DNA of 43,609 bases, taken from Campylobacter concisus UNSWCS (GTDB lineage: Bacteria; Campylobacterota; Campylobacteria; Campylobacterales; Campylobacteraceae). The position numbers and the translations under genes are program-made. Below are positions 24,983 to 32,913 of the stretch, piece after piece. Numbering within the stretch: the stretch's first letter is position 1; each line of letters starts with the position of its first letter. The DNA lies in NCBI RefSeq assembly GCF_000466685.1, contig NZ_ANNG01000021.1, positions 1-43,609 of the forward strand. Direction: 5' to 3'. The notes beneath the pieces were generated by a model. That model was given only the letters and a program-made list of their open reading frames with translations. It searched no databases and was not told the DNA's origin.

Positions 24983-26548
24983 ATGAGTATTGCTTGCAAT
25001 ATTTTAATCATAGGAAAAACGGGCACCGGCAAAAGCTCTTTTGCAAACTATCTTTTTAATGTGGATAAATTTACTACCGGTTCAGGAGAGCCGGTAACTA
25101 GCTGGGCTGAAAATTTTCAAGCATATCATTTTGAAAAAGAGGGCATAAAGATAAATGTATATGATTCTGTAGGATTGGAACCCGATAATCAATCAAAGTG
25201 GATGGGAGAGCTTGATAATTTTTTATCTCATAAGCAGAGCCAAAAAGATCCAAATAAGATCATACATGTTTTGTTTTACGTTATAAATACTTCAAGTTCC
25301 AGAATAGAGCCTGGCGAAATAACTAAAATAAAAGAGATAAAACAAAAATATGATATAGATGGAAACATTGTCTTTACTCACTGCGATGTCGCTGATAGTG
25401 ACACGCTATGTCAACTTGAAAAAAATTGCGAACAAAATAATCTCAAAAGTATAAAAATTTGCTCCATATCAAGAAAAACAAGAGCTGGAACACAAAGTCA
25501 AAAGTATGGCAAAGATGAGGCTGTCAAAATTTTGTTAAACTCATCGTATGAAAAGATAGGCAGAGAGCTTAGCATAGCTACCTATGATAGCGTTATAGGG
25601 TATATGGAGCAGATAAGAAAGAGGCTGAGAGATAAGATTTCTCTGCTTGATTTTGATCTATTTAAAAGCAATAAAGATAAATTTAGACAAAAACTTCTAG
25701 CTGCCATTAAACCTATACTTGAGGATATACAAAATGAGAAAATCATTCCGCAAAATTACATTTCATATAAAAAATTTTTAGATGAGTTTGGCAATGAGTA
25801 TAAAGGAGAGGATGTTTTTAGTGAAAATTTTAAAAAGCTAAAAACAAAGGTAGAGAGTTTTAGGAGTTACTTTTCAGCAAATAATGATCTTTCCATATCA
25901 TTATTGTCTATAGTCTCAGACAGCAACTTATTTTCAAATGGATTTAATTTTTTTATTCCGTTTGGCATAAAAGCTATTTGTAATTTTATATTATTAGATT
26001 TAGTAGATTCAAAGATAGACGCTTTTATAGATGAGATACTTAAAGAAAAGTACGCGATTATACAAGAGGATAAAAAATTAAGTGCTGAGGATATTCGCAG
26101 ACTTGAAGTGCTAAAGAGTTACGCCCAAATTTCACTGAAATTTGAAAGTATGCCATTTTTAAAACACAATAATATTTCTATGCCATTGATATTATGCGTA
26201 GGTCCGACATTATTTGAACAAAGCATAAAAAAGTTGATTGTCTTATTTTCATCACTAGGTGATACGCCTTTTGAAAAGCTATGTAAAAGTATAGATAATG
26301 CTATTGACAAAGATGATTTTGCAGAGATATTTAGAACTACCAGGGATGCTTGTGGATACATAAATTATAATAACTATCAAGAGCTTGAAAAACACAAAAA
26401 AGCAAAAGAAATTTTATTTAAGGGAGTTGAAGTTATACAAGAAAAATTTTATAAGGCAAAAATAATAGCCGACAAAGCAAAAAAAGGCAAAAAGATAAAT
26501 ATAGAGGAGTTAGAATACGTTAAAAATATGCTAAATAACATAAGCTAA
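24983..26548 (+). CDS. GTPase with long helical C-terminus (GTPase 2)
   Basis: 521 residues; GGATAAG before the ATG. G1 is GKTGTGKSS (10-18), G3 is DSVG, and G4 is THCD (lysine of TKxD replaced by histidine), which may change nucleotide affinity. After residue 200 the protein is long, charged and helical, with one hydrophobic stretch near 310-345 (FIPFGIKAICNFILLDLV). The size and layout recall dynamin-like or immunity-type GTPases with a helical arm, but there is no family I can name. It is translated with GTPase 1, and the two may act as a pair. Confidence 0.75.
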   Translation: MSIACNILIIGKTGTGKSSFANYLFNVDKFTTGSGEPVTSWAENFQAYHFEKEGIKINVYDSVGLEPDNQSKWMGELDNFLSHKQSQKDPNKIIHVLFYVINTSSSRIEPGEITKIKEIKQKYDIDGNIVFTHCDVADSDTLCQLEKNCEQNNLKSIKICSISRKTRAGTQSQKYGKDEAVKILLNSSYEKIGRELSIATYDSVIGYMEQIRKRLRDKISLLDFDLFKSNKDKFRQKLLAAIKPILEDIQNEKIIPQNYISYKKFLDEFGNEYKGEDVFSENFKKLKTKVESFRSYFSANNDLSISLLSIVSDSNLFSNGFNFFIPFGIKAICNFILLDLVDSKIDAFIDEILKEKYAIIQEDKKLSAEDIRRLEVLKSYAQISLKFESMPFLKHNNISMPLILCVGPTLFEQSIKKLIVLFSSLGDTPFEKLCKSIDNAIDKDDFAEIFRTTRDACGYINYNNYQELEKHKKAKEILFKGVEVIQEKFYKAKIIADKAKKGKKINIEELEYVKNMLNNIS

Positions 26549-26549
26549 C

Positions 26550-26586
26550 TGACACAACCTGTTATTATTAGAATGGCACTTATATT
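26550..26586 (+). promoter_or_regulatory. Operator-like element and -10 box
   Basis: TGACACAACCTGTTA (26550-26564) is followed after 16 bp by TATATT (26581-26586), then GGAG and the ATG at 26609. It has the same element-to-start distance (44 bp) as at 27568 and 31926, within 3 bp. A regulator bound here would cover the -35 position. Confidence 0.6.
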
Positions 26587-26608
26587 TTAATAAAAAGGAG
26601 TTTTGAAA

Positions 26609-27094
26609 ATGTTAGATAGAATAAAAGATAATGTATTAGCAGCGATTCTTGCTTTGGACTTTTTAACGACATCTAGTAAGGATTTTGGTCTTGCGCATGC
26701 TTGGGCAGAAAGAATATTAGGAACTCATCAGATCTCACCAGAATATCTAATGCATATGTATAATGCTCTCTCCAATAAAGAGGTCGAGATTGATTTAATC
26801 ATAGAATATGTTACTAAAATAACAGGCGATAGCATGAAAACCGCTATAACTGATATACAAAAGTGCAAGAAGCCAGACTGGAAAGAGTTAAAAGAAGAAA
26901 AACTAATAAATGCGTATGATGCCATGCAAACTATATACAAAAAGCACTTCGAGCAAGCCAATCCATACGTTTATACACCAGAGCAAATAAGAGATGCCCT
27001 AAGCAAAGTAAATACACTGGTAAATCAAATAGAATTAAAAATTTTATTTGATGAAGAGGCAATGAAAAAAAACAATAAAGCTTTTAAAGATTAA
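26609..27094 (+). CDS. Unknown helical protein
   Basis: I chose the ATG at 26609 (GGAG nine bases before) over the TTG at 26603. 161 residues, helical, e.g. LAAILALDFLTTSSKDF and LAHAWAERILGTHQISPEYL. No known motif. It ends just after an A8 run (27065-27072); a slip there would carry the frame on into the next ORF, giving one protein of about 300 residues. It has its own operator-like promoter, so it belongs to the GTPase module. Confidence 0.6.
   Translation: MLDRIKDNVLAAILALDFLTTSSKDFGLAHAWAERILGTHQISPEYLMHMYNALSNKEVEIDLIIEYVTKITGDSMKTAITDIQKCKKPDWKELKEEKLINAYDAMQTIYKKHFEQANPYVYTPEQIRDALSKVNTLVNQIELKILFDEEAMKKNNKAFKD
27065..27072 (+). repeat. A8 tract within coding sequence
   Basis: Eight consecutive A near the 3' end of the 26609 frame. 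Loss or gain here, or transcriptional slippage, would fuse it to the 27150 frame. Confidence 0.6.
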
Positions 27095-27149
27095 AGATCA
27101 GAAGGGGCTGTTAACATATACGCATGATCAATCTACAGGAATTGAACAC

Positions 27150-27509
27150 ATGGTCCCAAAAAACGATATCAGAATAAACGAAAAATATATATTAGGCTTT
27201 GCACTTTTGCTAGTAGCGCAAAATAAGCTAAAAAATATAATTTCAAACAATCCTATTGCTGTTATAGCCTATTTAAACACTACTAATCATAAAGATTTTA
27301 AAAAAGCATATAGCAATATGATGGATAATTATAAAGCAGTAAGTGAATATAGGTCAAAATATTTATATTATTTTCTACGTTACGATATAAAAAATATAAG
27401 TCTAAAGAATTTTCCTACAACACCGCCAGAATACAATGCTGAATTGCATATAGTGATACTAAAAGACTATTATACTTTTACAATAAATACGAACAATAAG
27501 TATGATTAG
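27150..27509 (+). CDS. Unknown protein, perhaps second half of previous gene
   Basis: The 119-residue frame from the ATG at 27150 has no ribosome-binding site, while the same frame is open back to the A8 run of the preceding gene (KLLKIKDQKGLLTYTHDQS before the ATG). This suggests a frameshifted C-terminal half rather than a separate gene. It contains YILGFALLLVAQNKLKNII and ends IVILKDYYTFTINT. No family recognised. Confidence 0.45.
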   Translation: MVPKNDIRINEKYILGFALLLVAQNKLKNIISNNPIAVIAYLNTTNHKDFKKAYSNMMDNYKAVSEYRSKYLYYFLRYDIKNISLKNFPTTPPEYNAELHIVILKDYYTFTINTNNKYD

Positions 27510-27567
27510 GCTTTTTGATAGACAAATATTTAATTATTGTGTCTTTTTTTAGCCTCTTCACATGCTA

Positions 27568-27620
27568 CGACACAACCTGTCACACCACTAGGTTAAATTT
27601 TCACCATAAATCAAATCAAA
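27568..27620 (+). repeat. 53-bp direct repeat, copy 2, with operator element
   Basis: Identical to 23634-23686. CGACACAACCTGTCA (27568-27582) ends 47 bp before the ATG at 27630. Recombination between the copies would remove 3,934 bp, including both GTPases 1 and 2 and the 26609 gene. Confidence 0.9.
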
Positions 27621-27629
27621 GGAGCATAA

Positions 27630-28328
27630 ATGCTAAGATATATCATAGGTGGCGTGGCGCTTGGGGCTATAGGTTTTGGGTTGAAAAAGTATTTTGATAA
27701 TTATAATACATGCACACCATATAACAACACGCAAAATGAGCATAGACCACACAAGCATGACGATATAGATATGAGTGATTTGGTCATTAGCGATGATGTT
27801 TTTTTAGAAGAGAATGAGCTAGACGGAAGTCGTAAATTTAATGAAACTATTAGTTGCCTTTTTCTTTCTTTGCAAAGTTTGCAAGAAAAACTCTCTGGCA
27901 TAGAAAATTTACCAGAGTTAAAGTCCGCCTACACGTCCATTAGCAGTGAGAAAATTTTGAAATTTAACAGATCAGATAGCAAAAATTTTAATAAATTGTT
28001 TCATCTTTTTATAAATTCAAAAGAAGATTTGCAAATTTTATGCGATCTAAATTTGATGATAGACTTTACGGTGAGCTGGATGATAACAAATAACATTACT
28101 AGGCTTGATCTAGCGCAAAGTAAGAGCGATGACTACAACGAATTTAAAGAAGATGAACAAGTGCTTATCATTAAACTTCTTGAGCTAAACAATAGGCTAG
28201 TTAAAGCACTAAGAGAGCTAAGAGCCGCCACACATATGCAAGAAATTGCGACTATTTTTAAAGATGCTGCAGATGTATATAAAAGATACTATGATGAGAA
28301 ATTTTTTAAGGAGAAAATTTATGAATAA
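27630..28328 (+). CDS. Membrane-anchored unknown protein
   Basis: 232 residues; AAAGGAG before the ATG. An N-terminal hydrophobic segment (YIIGGVALGAIGFGL, about 4-18) is followed by a histidine/aspartate-rich linker (RPHKHDDIDMSD) and then a helical cytosolic domain with many leucines and charged residues (LNNRLVKALRELRAATHMQE). It is likely tethered to the inner membrane. It is preceded by the operator-like repeat and followed by a second small membrane protein, so it is part of the GTPase module. No family recognised. Confidence 0.65.
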   Translation: MLRYIIGGVALGAIGFGLKKYFDNYNTCTPYNNTQNEHRPHKHDDIDMSDLVISDDVFLEENELDGSRKFNETISCLFLSLQSLQEKLSGIENLPELKSAYTSISSEKILKFNRSDSKNFNKLFHLFINSKEDLQILCDLNLMIDFTVSWMITNNITRLDLAQSKSDDYNEFKEDEQVLIIKLLELNNRLVKALRELRAATHMQEIATIFKDAADVYKRYYDEKFFKEKIYE

Positions 28329-28374
28329 TAGTGTTTCATGTTGTAAAAAGTATTTAAAAAGATAAGGAGTAGAA

Positions 28375-28512
28375 ATGTGGAGATTATTTTTAGATTTATT
28401 GTTTGGCTATGTCATGTATAAGATCATTAAATTTTTGGCACTAAATTTATATTTGCCAGCACTGCAGGAGCTTATAAAGCAAATTTATATGAAACTAAAG
28501 TTAATTATTTAA
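28375..28512 (+). CDS. Small membrane protein, 45 aa
   Basis: The ATG at 28375 has AAGGAG upstream. MWRLFLDLLFGYVMYKIIKF is hydrophobic and could span or lie in the membrane; the rest is amphipathic (LPALQELIKQIYMKLK). It directly follows the 27630 gene on the same strand. A single-span partner protein or small toxin-like peptide is possible. Short, so only moderately sure it is a gene. Confidence 0.5.
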   Translation: MWRLFLDLLFGYVMYKIIKFLALNLYLPALQELIKQIYMKLKLII

Positions 28513-28570
28513 TTTTAAGTTATATTTTGTTTAAAATAGACTAAAATAACGAAACTTAAAAGGAGTGAGT

Positions 28571-28767
28571 ATGAAAAAACAAAAATGGGGGGGGTAGTAG
28601 CCCCGTTAAATAAATTTTTCGCATTAACTCCTCTTGTATCATTATTTTCTAAAAATATAACTTCTATTAATAACATTCAACATAATTTCAATTACAAAAT
28701 TTTATTCAAAGGAGCTGAGTATGGAAACAACTCAAAATCAACAAGAGGTTCAGATAAACTTAAATGA
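28571..28767 (+). other. Phase-variable small ORF over a G8 tract (off)
   Basis: The ATG at 28571 follows AAAAGGAG, and the frame meets eight G (28587-28594) and a TAG after 8 codons. With nine G it would read on as VVAPLNKFFALTPLVSLFS... to 28767, a 65-residue protein ending inside the next gene (start 28721). So tract length would decide whether ribosomes cross the GTPase 3 start. The tract is seen; the switching is inferred. Confidence 0.55.
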
Positions 28768-29857
28768 TCTGATAACTAAAGGCAGTGAAGTCTTTAAAGA
28801 GATTAAACAAGATTTAACTTCAAAGCTAAACGTTTTAATAGTTGGCAAGACAGGAGCAGGTAAAAGCACGCTCATAAACGCTGTTTTTGGCGACAAAGTT
28901 GCAGAAACTGGTTCTGGAAAGCCAGTCACACAAGAGATAAGAAAGATAGAAGTAAATAAAAATTTTAGTATCTACGATACAAAAGGTCTTGAGATGAGAG
29001 ACTTTGAAAATACGTATGCTGATATTGAAAATTTTTTAGAAGAAGATAGCCATAAGAAAGCTGATGAGCAGATACATATAGTATGGTTTTGTATAGCAGA
29101 ACCCAGCAGAAGGATAGAGGAAGGAGAGAAAAAGCTATTTGAATTACTTAAACAAAAAAATTATACCATAATAACTGTAATCACAAAAGCCAATCAAGAC
29201 AAAGACGAAAATAATGAAAAATTTTCAGACAAGGTGAAAAGCGAGCTTTGCATCAATGACGACAGCTTGCAAAGAGTTATGGCACTAGAAATCGAAGACG
29301 ACGATGGCAACATAAAGCCATTTAAAGGCGTAAAAGAACTTACCCAAAAAACATACGATGCTCTACCTACTGCATCAAAGCAAGCTTTTGCTAGAGAGCA
29401 AAAATATAATAAAGATATAAAATATCAAGCATCACTAGATATCATCAATAAATATAGTGCAACAGTAGGAGCTATAGCAGTTACACCTATACCATTTTCG
29501 GATATAGTTCTGCTTTTGCCTACTCAAATAGCCATGATATCACATATTACGTATAATTACGGCTTTAAAGCCAATGTAGAAAGCATTACAAAACTAGCAA
29601 CATCTTTTGCTGCAGTAGCTGCTGGAGGTTTTGCAGTAAGATATGCAGCTGGCAATTTATTAAAATTTATACCGACTGTAGGATTTGTTGCAGGAGCATT
29701 TAATGCTACAGTTGCTGTCTCTACAACTAAGTTAATGGGCAACGCCTATCTAGCATATTTAAATGATAATTTTAGTTTAATATACGAAGGAGATTTTGAT
29801 CTCTTTAAAAATTTAACTGACACTGTCATAAAAGCATACATAGAAAAAGTAAAATAA
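28721..29857 (+). CDS. GTPase with DUF697-like C-terminus (GTPase 3)
   Basis: 378 residues; AAAGGAG before the ATG. G1 is GKTGAGKST (43-51), G3 is DTKG, and G4 is TKAN near 160 (aspartate of TKxD replaced by asparagine). The C-terminal third has SATVGAIAVTPIPFSDIVLLLP, ATSFAAVAAGGFAVRYAAG and FIPTVGFVAGAFNATVAV, hydrophobic and glycine/alanine rich as in DUF697 GTPases. It is homologous in layout to GTPase 1 at 23864. It has its own leader with the G8 tract, and a TAAAATAACGAAA segment at 28542 shared with the WYL promoter at 31957. Confidence 0.8.
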   Translation: METTQNQQEVQINLNDLITKGSEVFKEIKQDLTSKLNVLIVGKTGAGKSTLINAVFGDKVAETGSGKPVTQEIRKIEVNKNFSIYDTKGLEMRDFENTYADIENFLEEDSHKKADEQIHIVWFCIAEPSRRIEEGEKKLFELLKQKNYTIITVITKANQDKDENNEKFSDKVKSELCINDDSLQRVMALEIEDDDGNIKPFKGVKELTQKTYDALPTASKQAFAREQKYNKDIKYQASLDIINKYSATVGAIAVTPIPFSDIVLLLPTQIAMISHITYNYGFKANVESITKLATSFAAVAAGGFAVRYAAGNLLKFIPTVGFVAGAFNATVAVSTTKLMGNAYLAYLNDNFSLIYEGDFDLFKNLTDTVIKAYIEKVK

Positions 29858-29879
29858 CCATCAAAAGTAGCTCCGTTTG

Positions 29880-29931
29880 GTTTGTCGTATCCTTTGTGGT
29901 AAAATTGAGAATCACATAGGATGTGACAAAC
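29880..29931. promoter_or_regulatory. Inverted repeat around a promoter
   Basis: GTTTGTCGTATCC (29880-29892) and GGATGTGACAAAC (29919-29931) are inverted copies (11 of 13), with TAAAAT between. The arms contain TGTCG and TGACA, the half-sites of the module's 15-bp element, here facing differently. A candidate operator for the 29962 gene. Confidence 0.5.
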
Positions 29932-29961
29932 TTTATTTATTATATTGTTAAGGAGAAAACA

Positions 29962-30171
29962 ATGCCAAGACGTCCAAATCCATTTAAAATGTGCTGTACA
30001 AACTGCGGTTATGAAAAGGTGGTTCATTTTAGCAGTGATTGCCTAGATGCTGATGATATGGCTCAGATACCAAAAGTGTGTCCAAAATGCGGTAATGATA
30101 AATTTGAGCGCAAACCATACACAGATACTGGTTACAGCATGTTTGATTTAATAAAGAGAATTTTTAAGTAA
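29962..30171 (+). CDS. Small zinc-ribbon protein
   Basis: 69 residues from the ATG at 29962, which has AAGGAG upstream (an upstream ATG at 29923 has none). Two C-x2-C pairs, CTNCGYEK and CPKCGND, form a zinc ribbon; the start MPRRPNPFKM is basic and the end MFDLIKRIFK amphipathic. It could bind nucleic acid or serve as a partner protein. It lies 4 bp before the interrupted HEPN-like gene, so the two are one unit. Confidence 0.7.
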   Translation: MPRRPNPFKMCCTNCGYEKVVHFSSDCLDADDMAQIPKVCPKCGNDKFERKPYTDTGYSMFDLIKRIFK

Positions 30172-30175
30172 AACT

Positions 30176-31279
30176 ATGTCAGATAAAATTCGCAACATCC
30201 TCATCCTCTACAACCCATACTACCAAAGCGATGTCATCGAGCAGCATCTTAAAATTTTAAATGACAAGGGCAAGGTTGCCTTTGGCAAGATAAAGAGCAA
30301 GCGCCGAGATATGATAAATCCTTTTGAGGAGTAAATAGAGCAGTTTGCTCAAGAGTTAAGCTCAAGCGGCGATGCCAAATTTTTACAACTCTTTTTAACT
30401 GACTATTCAAATTTATTTGTAGCAAAGGTCACCTCTATCACAAGCAATGATATGAGCGAGATCGCACCGAGTTACTACAAAGAAAAAGAGCTAGATGTAG
30501 AGAAGTGGTTTGTGATAAGCGACATAAGGGAGCTAGCTAGAAGCGACTTTGAGTGTGTTAGAGATAACTACCTAGCAAATTTCACGGTAAATGGCCACAC
30601 ATACGCAGTCTATGGCAACGCCTACGTCTATCCACTCATTATAGATACAAAACAAGGCATGAGCTATTTTGATGAAGAGAGCAAATTCTATCCTGATGTT
30701 TATAAGAGTGATGAGTTTTTAGAAATCAAGAAAAATTTGACTCACTACTGCTTTGGGCAAAATTTGATAAACCTCATGCACCCAGACAGCATAGAAAACA
30801 TCATCTCAGCCGAGATAGAGTATCTTGACAACATCTCCAACCCACTCTATGACTTTAGCTCGGTCGTGGTCAAATACTCAAAGACTATGGAGCAAGAAAT
30901 TTATGCCTTTGCTAAAGTGCTTTTTAAAAAGCTCACAGATAAAAATCCAGCCATCCTAAAGATAGACTATGAAGTTCAGGGTTCAAAATTTACGGTCGCT
31001 GATATGTTTAACAATAAACCAAATTTAGGAACCTATAAATTTCTTTTTAAAAACTATCTTGTACAAGACGCACTAGAAGGAAATGTGTTGCAAACTTATG
31101 TAGCTAAAACCCTGCCAAAAGTAATAACATCACTCCAAGACTTACGCAATGAAACAGTCCATGCCAAAGCCCCTAGCCATGCCGATGTAACAAAACTAAG
31201 AGCAAAGATAGTAGGAGTAGGAGAAGGCAGCGTGCTAGCTAAGCTCATAAAAGCTAGAGCTGAGGCAAATAAAATTTAG
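30176..31279 (+). pseudogene. HEPN-like protein with in-frame stop at codon 53
   Basis: From the ATG at 30176 the frame reads RNILILYNPYYQSDVIEQHL and reaches GAG GAG TAA (stop 30332-30334), then continues open in the same frame (EQFAQELSSSGDAKFLQLF) to 31279. The inner ATG at 30452 has no ribosome-binding site. One substitution (C, G or A to T) explains the stop. Near the end LQDLRNETVHAKAP has an R-x4-H motif, as in HEPN domains of RNases and abortive-infection proteins. The downstream 275 residues may still be made at low level or by readthrough. The upstream YNPYYQ start matches a conserved hypothetical family of Campylobacterota, as I recall it. Confidence 0.7.
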
Positions 31280-31878
31280 CCTATACCTCTTGAGGTCATA
31301 GCAAGTATGGTTATTTTGGCAGTGCCTGTGTTTTTAACATCACTTGTAGTCCCAAAGACTATGTCACTATCTGGCTCAAGATGCTGTTCTATGATATTTA
31401 TAGCCTCTGTTAAATCTGAAAATTCCATACTTTCTTCTATCTCAAACCAAGCCGTCACAGACCTAACAGACACATCTGATGAGAGAAGTTTTTGCATGGC
31501 TTGCTTGGTAGCATTTTGGATAGCATCTTGCCCACTAGAAATACCCCTAACGATCACTGGCATGCCATTATGAGCCATAGTGCTTTTAATGTCGGATATG
31601 TCTAGCCCTATGCTTGCAGAGTGGCCACTAAACTCATTTATAAACATAGCGCTACTAGCCATATCAACTAGGTCTTTGTCTATATCTTTTAAATTTTGCT
31701 CATACGAAGCAAAACCTTGAAAATCTGAAAGCTTTAGCTCATTTATCTGATGATTTTCATCATTTATTATCTCTTCAAATGCACTAAATCTCTCTTTGTA
31801 GTAGTGCACTTTATTTTTATCTACCTCATCTATTTGTGCATTACTTGTTGCTTTATCTATGCTCTCGGCTAGGCTCAT
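31276..31878 (-). CDS. FtsZ C-terminal-domain-like protein without GTPase domain
   Basis: 200 residues. From about residue 90 the sequence tracks FtsZ from the T7 loop on: GLDISDIKSTM (compare NVDFADVRTVM), GISSGQDAIQNATKQAM (GVASGEDRAEEAAEMAI), then a block ending DIVFGTTSDVKNTGTAKITILAM (VVIGTSLDPDMNDELRVTVVA). The nucleotide-binding half with GGGTGTG is missing; the first 90 residues are helical and unrelated. It could bind FtsZ and block polymerisation, stopping division. It overlaps the end of the HEPN-like gene by 4 bp convergently and is divergent from the WYL gene at 31988. Similarity is judged by eye. Confidence 0.6.
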   Translation of the reverse strand: MSLAESIDKATSNAQIDEVDKNKVHYYKERFSAFEEIINDENHQINELKLSDFQGFASYEQNLKDIDKDLVDMASSAMFINEFSGHSASIGLDISDIKSTMAHNGMPVIVRGISSGQDAIQNATKQAMQKLLSSDVSVRSVTAWFEIEESMEFSDLTEAINIIEQHLEPDSDIVFGTTSDVKNTGTAKITILAMTSRGIG

Positions 31879-31925
31879 ATCTTCTCCTTTTTTAAAAAAA
31901 TTTAATGAAATTTACACCAGAGCAT

Positions 31926-31962
31926 TGACAGGTTGTGTCGCGATCTGTTTTTAGGATAAAAT
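31926..31962 (+). promoter_or_regulatory. Operator-like element and -10 box of WYL gene
   Basis: TGACAGGTTGTGTCG (31926-31940) is the exact complement of the element at 23634 and 27568. TAAAAT (31957-31962) follows after 16 bp, the same gap as at 26550. The element ends 47 bp before the ATG at 31988. The WYL protein probably regulates its own gene here. Confidence 0.65.
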
Positions 31963-31987
31963 AACGAAATTTTTAAAAGGATTTAAG

Positions 31988-32854
31988 ATGCACTCTCACG
32001 ACAAGATAGCCTTTAGGCTCGCTCAAATTTTAATAAAGCTAAATGACGGAGCAAGACTTAGCATAGATGAGCTCACGGAGGAATTTAGTGTCAATAAAAG
32101 AACCATCCTAAGGGACTTTGAGCGCCTAAATGTATTGCCTATAGAAAAAGCAAATGGCAAATACTTTTTGGCTGACTATGCACTTGGTAAGCTTAGCTAT
32201 AAAGATATCCAGGCATTTGCCATACTTAGTGGAGTGAAGTCTTTGTTTCCGGACCTAGACGATAAATTTATTAGCGACATCTTAAACGAGAAGCTAAACA
32301 AAGCCTATCTCATCAAAAATCAAGGCTTTGAGGATCTGCAAATTTCAAGAGTCGAGTTTGAAGAGATAAGCGCTGCTATCATTAAAAATAAGATAGTTGA
32401 GTGCTCTTATAACGCTAAATTTAGATCACTAAAACCATATAAACTGATAAACAACAATGGCGTCTGGTACCTGCTGGCAGATAATAGTGGCAAGCTTAAA
32501 AATTTCACCATTTCAAAGCTTGAAAATATAAAGATAAAAGAGAGCACATTTAAGCCAAATGAAGAATTTATAAACCGCATTAAACAAAACGATACAAACT
32601 GGTTTTCAGACGTAAAATTTGAGGTTACACTAGAGATAAAAAGCGAGGCGATGAGCTACTTTAAAAGAAAGAAATTCTTGCCAAATTTTAAAATAATAAG
32701 CGAAGATGAATATAAGATCATCCTAAGCACTGAGGTAGCCTATGACGATGAGATCCTGCGCGTGGTCAAGTACTGGCTGCCATTTATCAAGATAAAAGAG
32801 CCTGAGTATCTAAGGGTGAAATTTGAGAATCTGCTTGGAGAATATTTGGGATAG
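31988..32854 (+). CDS. WYL-domain regulator of GTPase module
   Basis: 288 residues; AAAAGGA before the ATG. The helix-turn-helix is at about 20-60 (LSIDELTEEFSVNKRTILRDFERL). The WYL domain includes IVECSYNAKFRSLKPYKLI and NGVWYLLADN, followed by a C-terminal wing (WLPFIKIKEPEYLRVKFEN). Its own promoter carries the 15-bp element found upstream of other genes of the module, so it is the obvious candidate binder. It may sense a nucleotide or DNA-damage signal, as other WYL proteins do. It is convergent with hipA. Confidence 0.85.
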   Translation: MHSHDKIAFRLAQILIKLNDGARLSIDELTEEFSVNKRTILRDFERLNVLPIEKANGKYFLADYALGKLSYKDIQAFAILSGVKSLFPDLDDKFISDILNEKLNKAYLIKNQGFEDLQISRVEFEEISAAIIKNKIVECSYNAKFRSLKPYKLINNNGVWYLLADNSGKLKNFTISKLENIKIKESTFKPNEEFINRIKQNDTNWFSDVKFEVTLEIKSEAMSYFKRKKFLPNFKIISEDEYKIILSTEVAYDDEILRVVKYWLPFIKIKEPEYLRVKFENLLGEYLG

Positions 32855-32913
32855 CGCAATAAACTACTATGGCCATCTCTCGCCCCATAAAACCAAATGG
32901 CAAAGCAAACATA

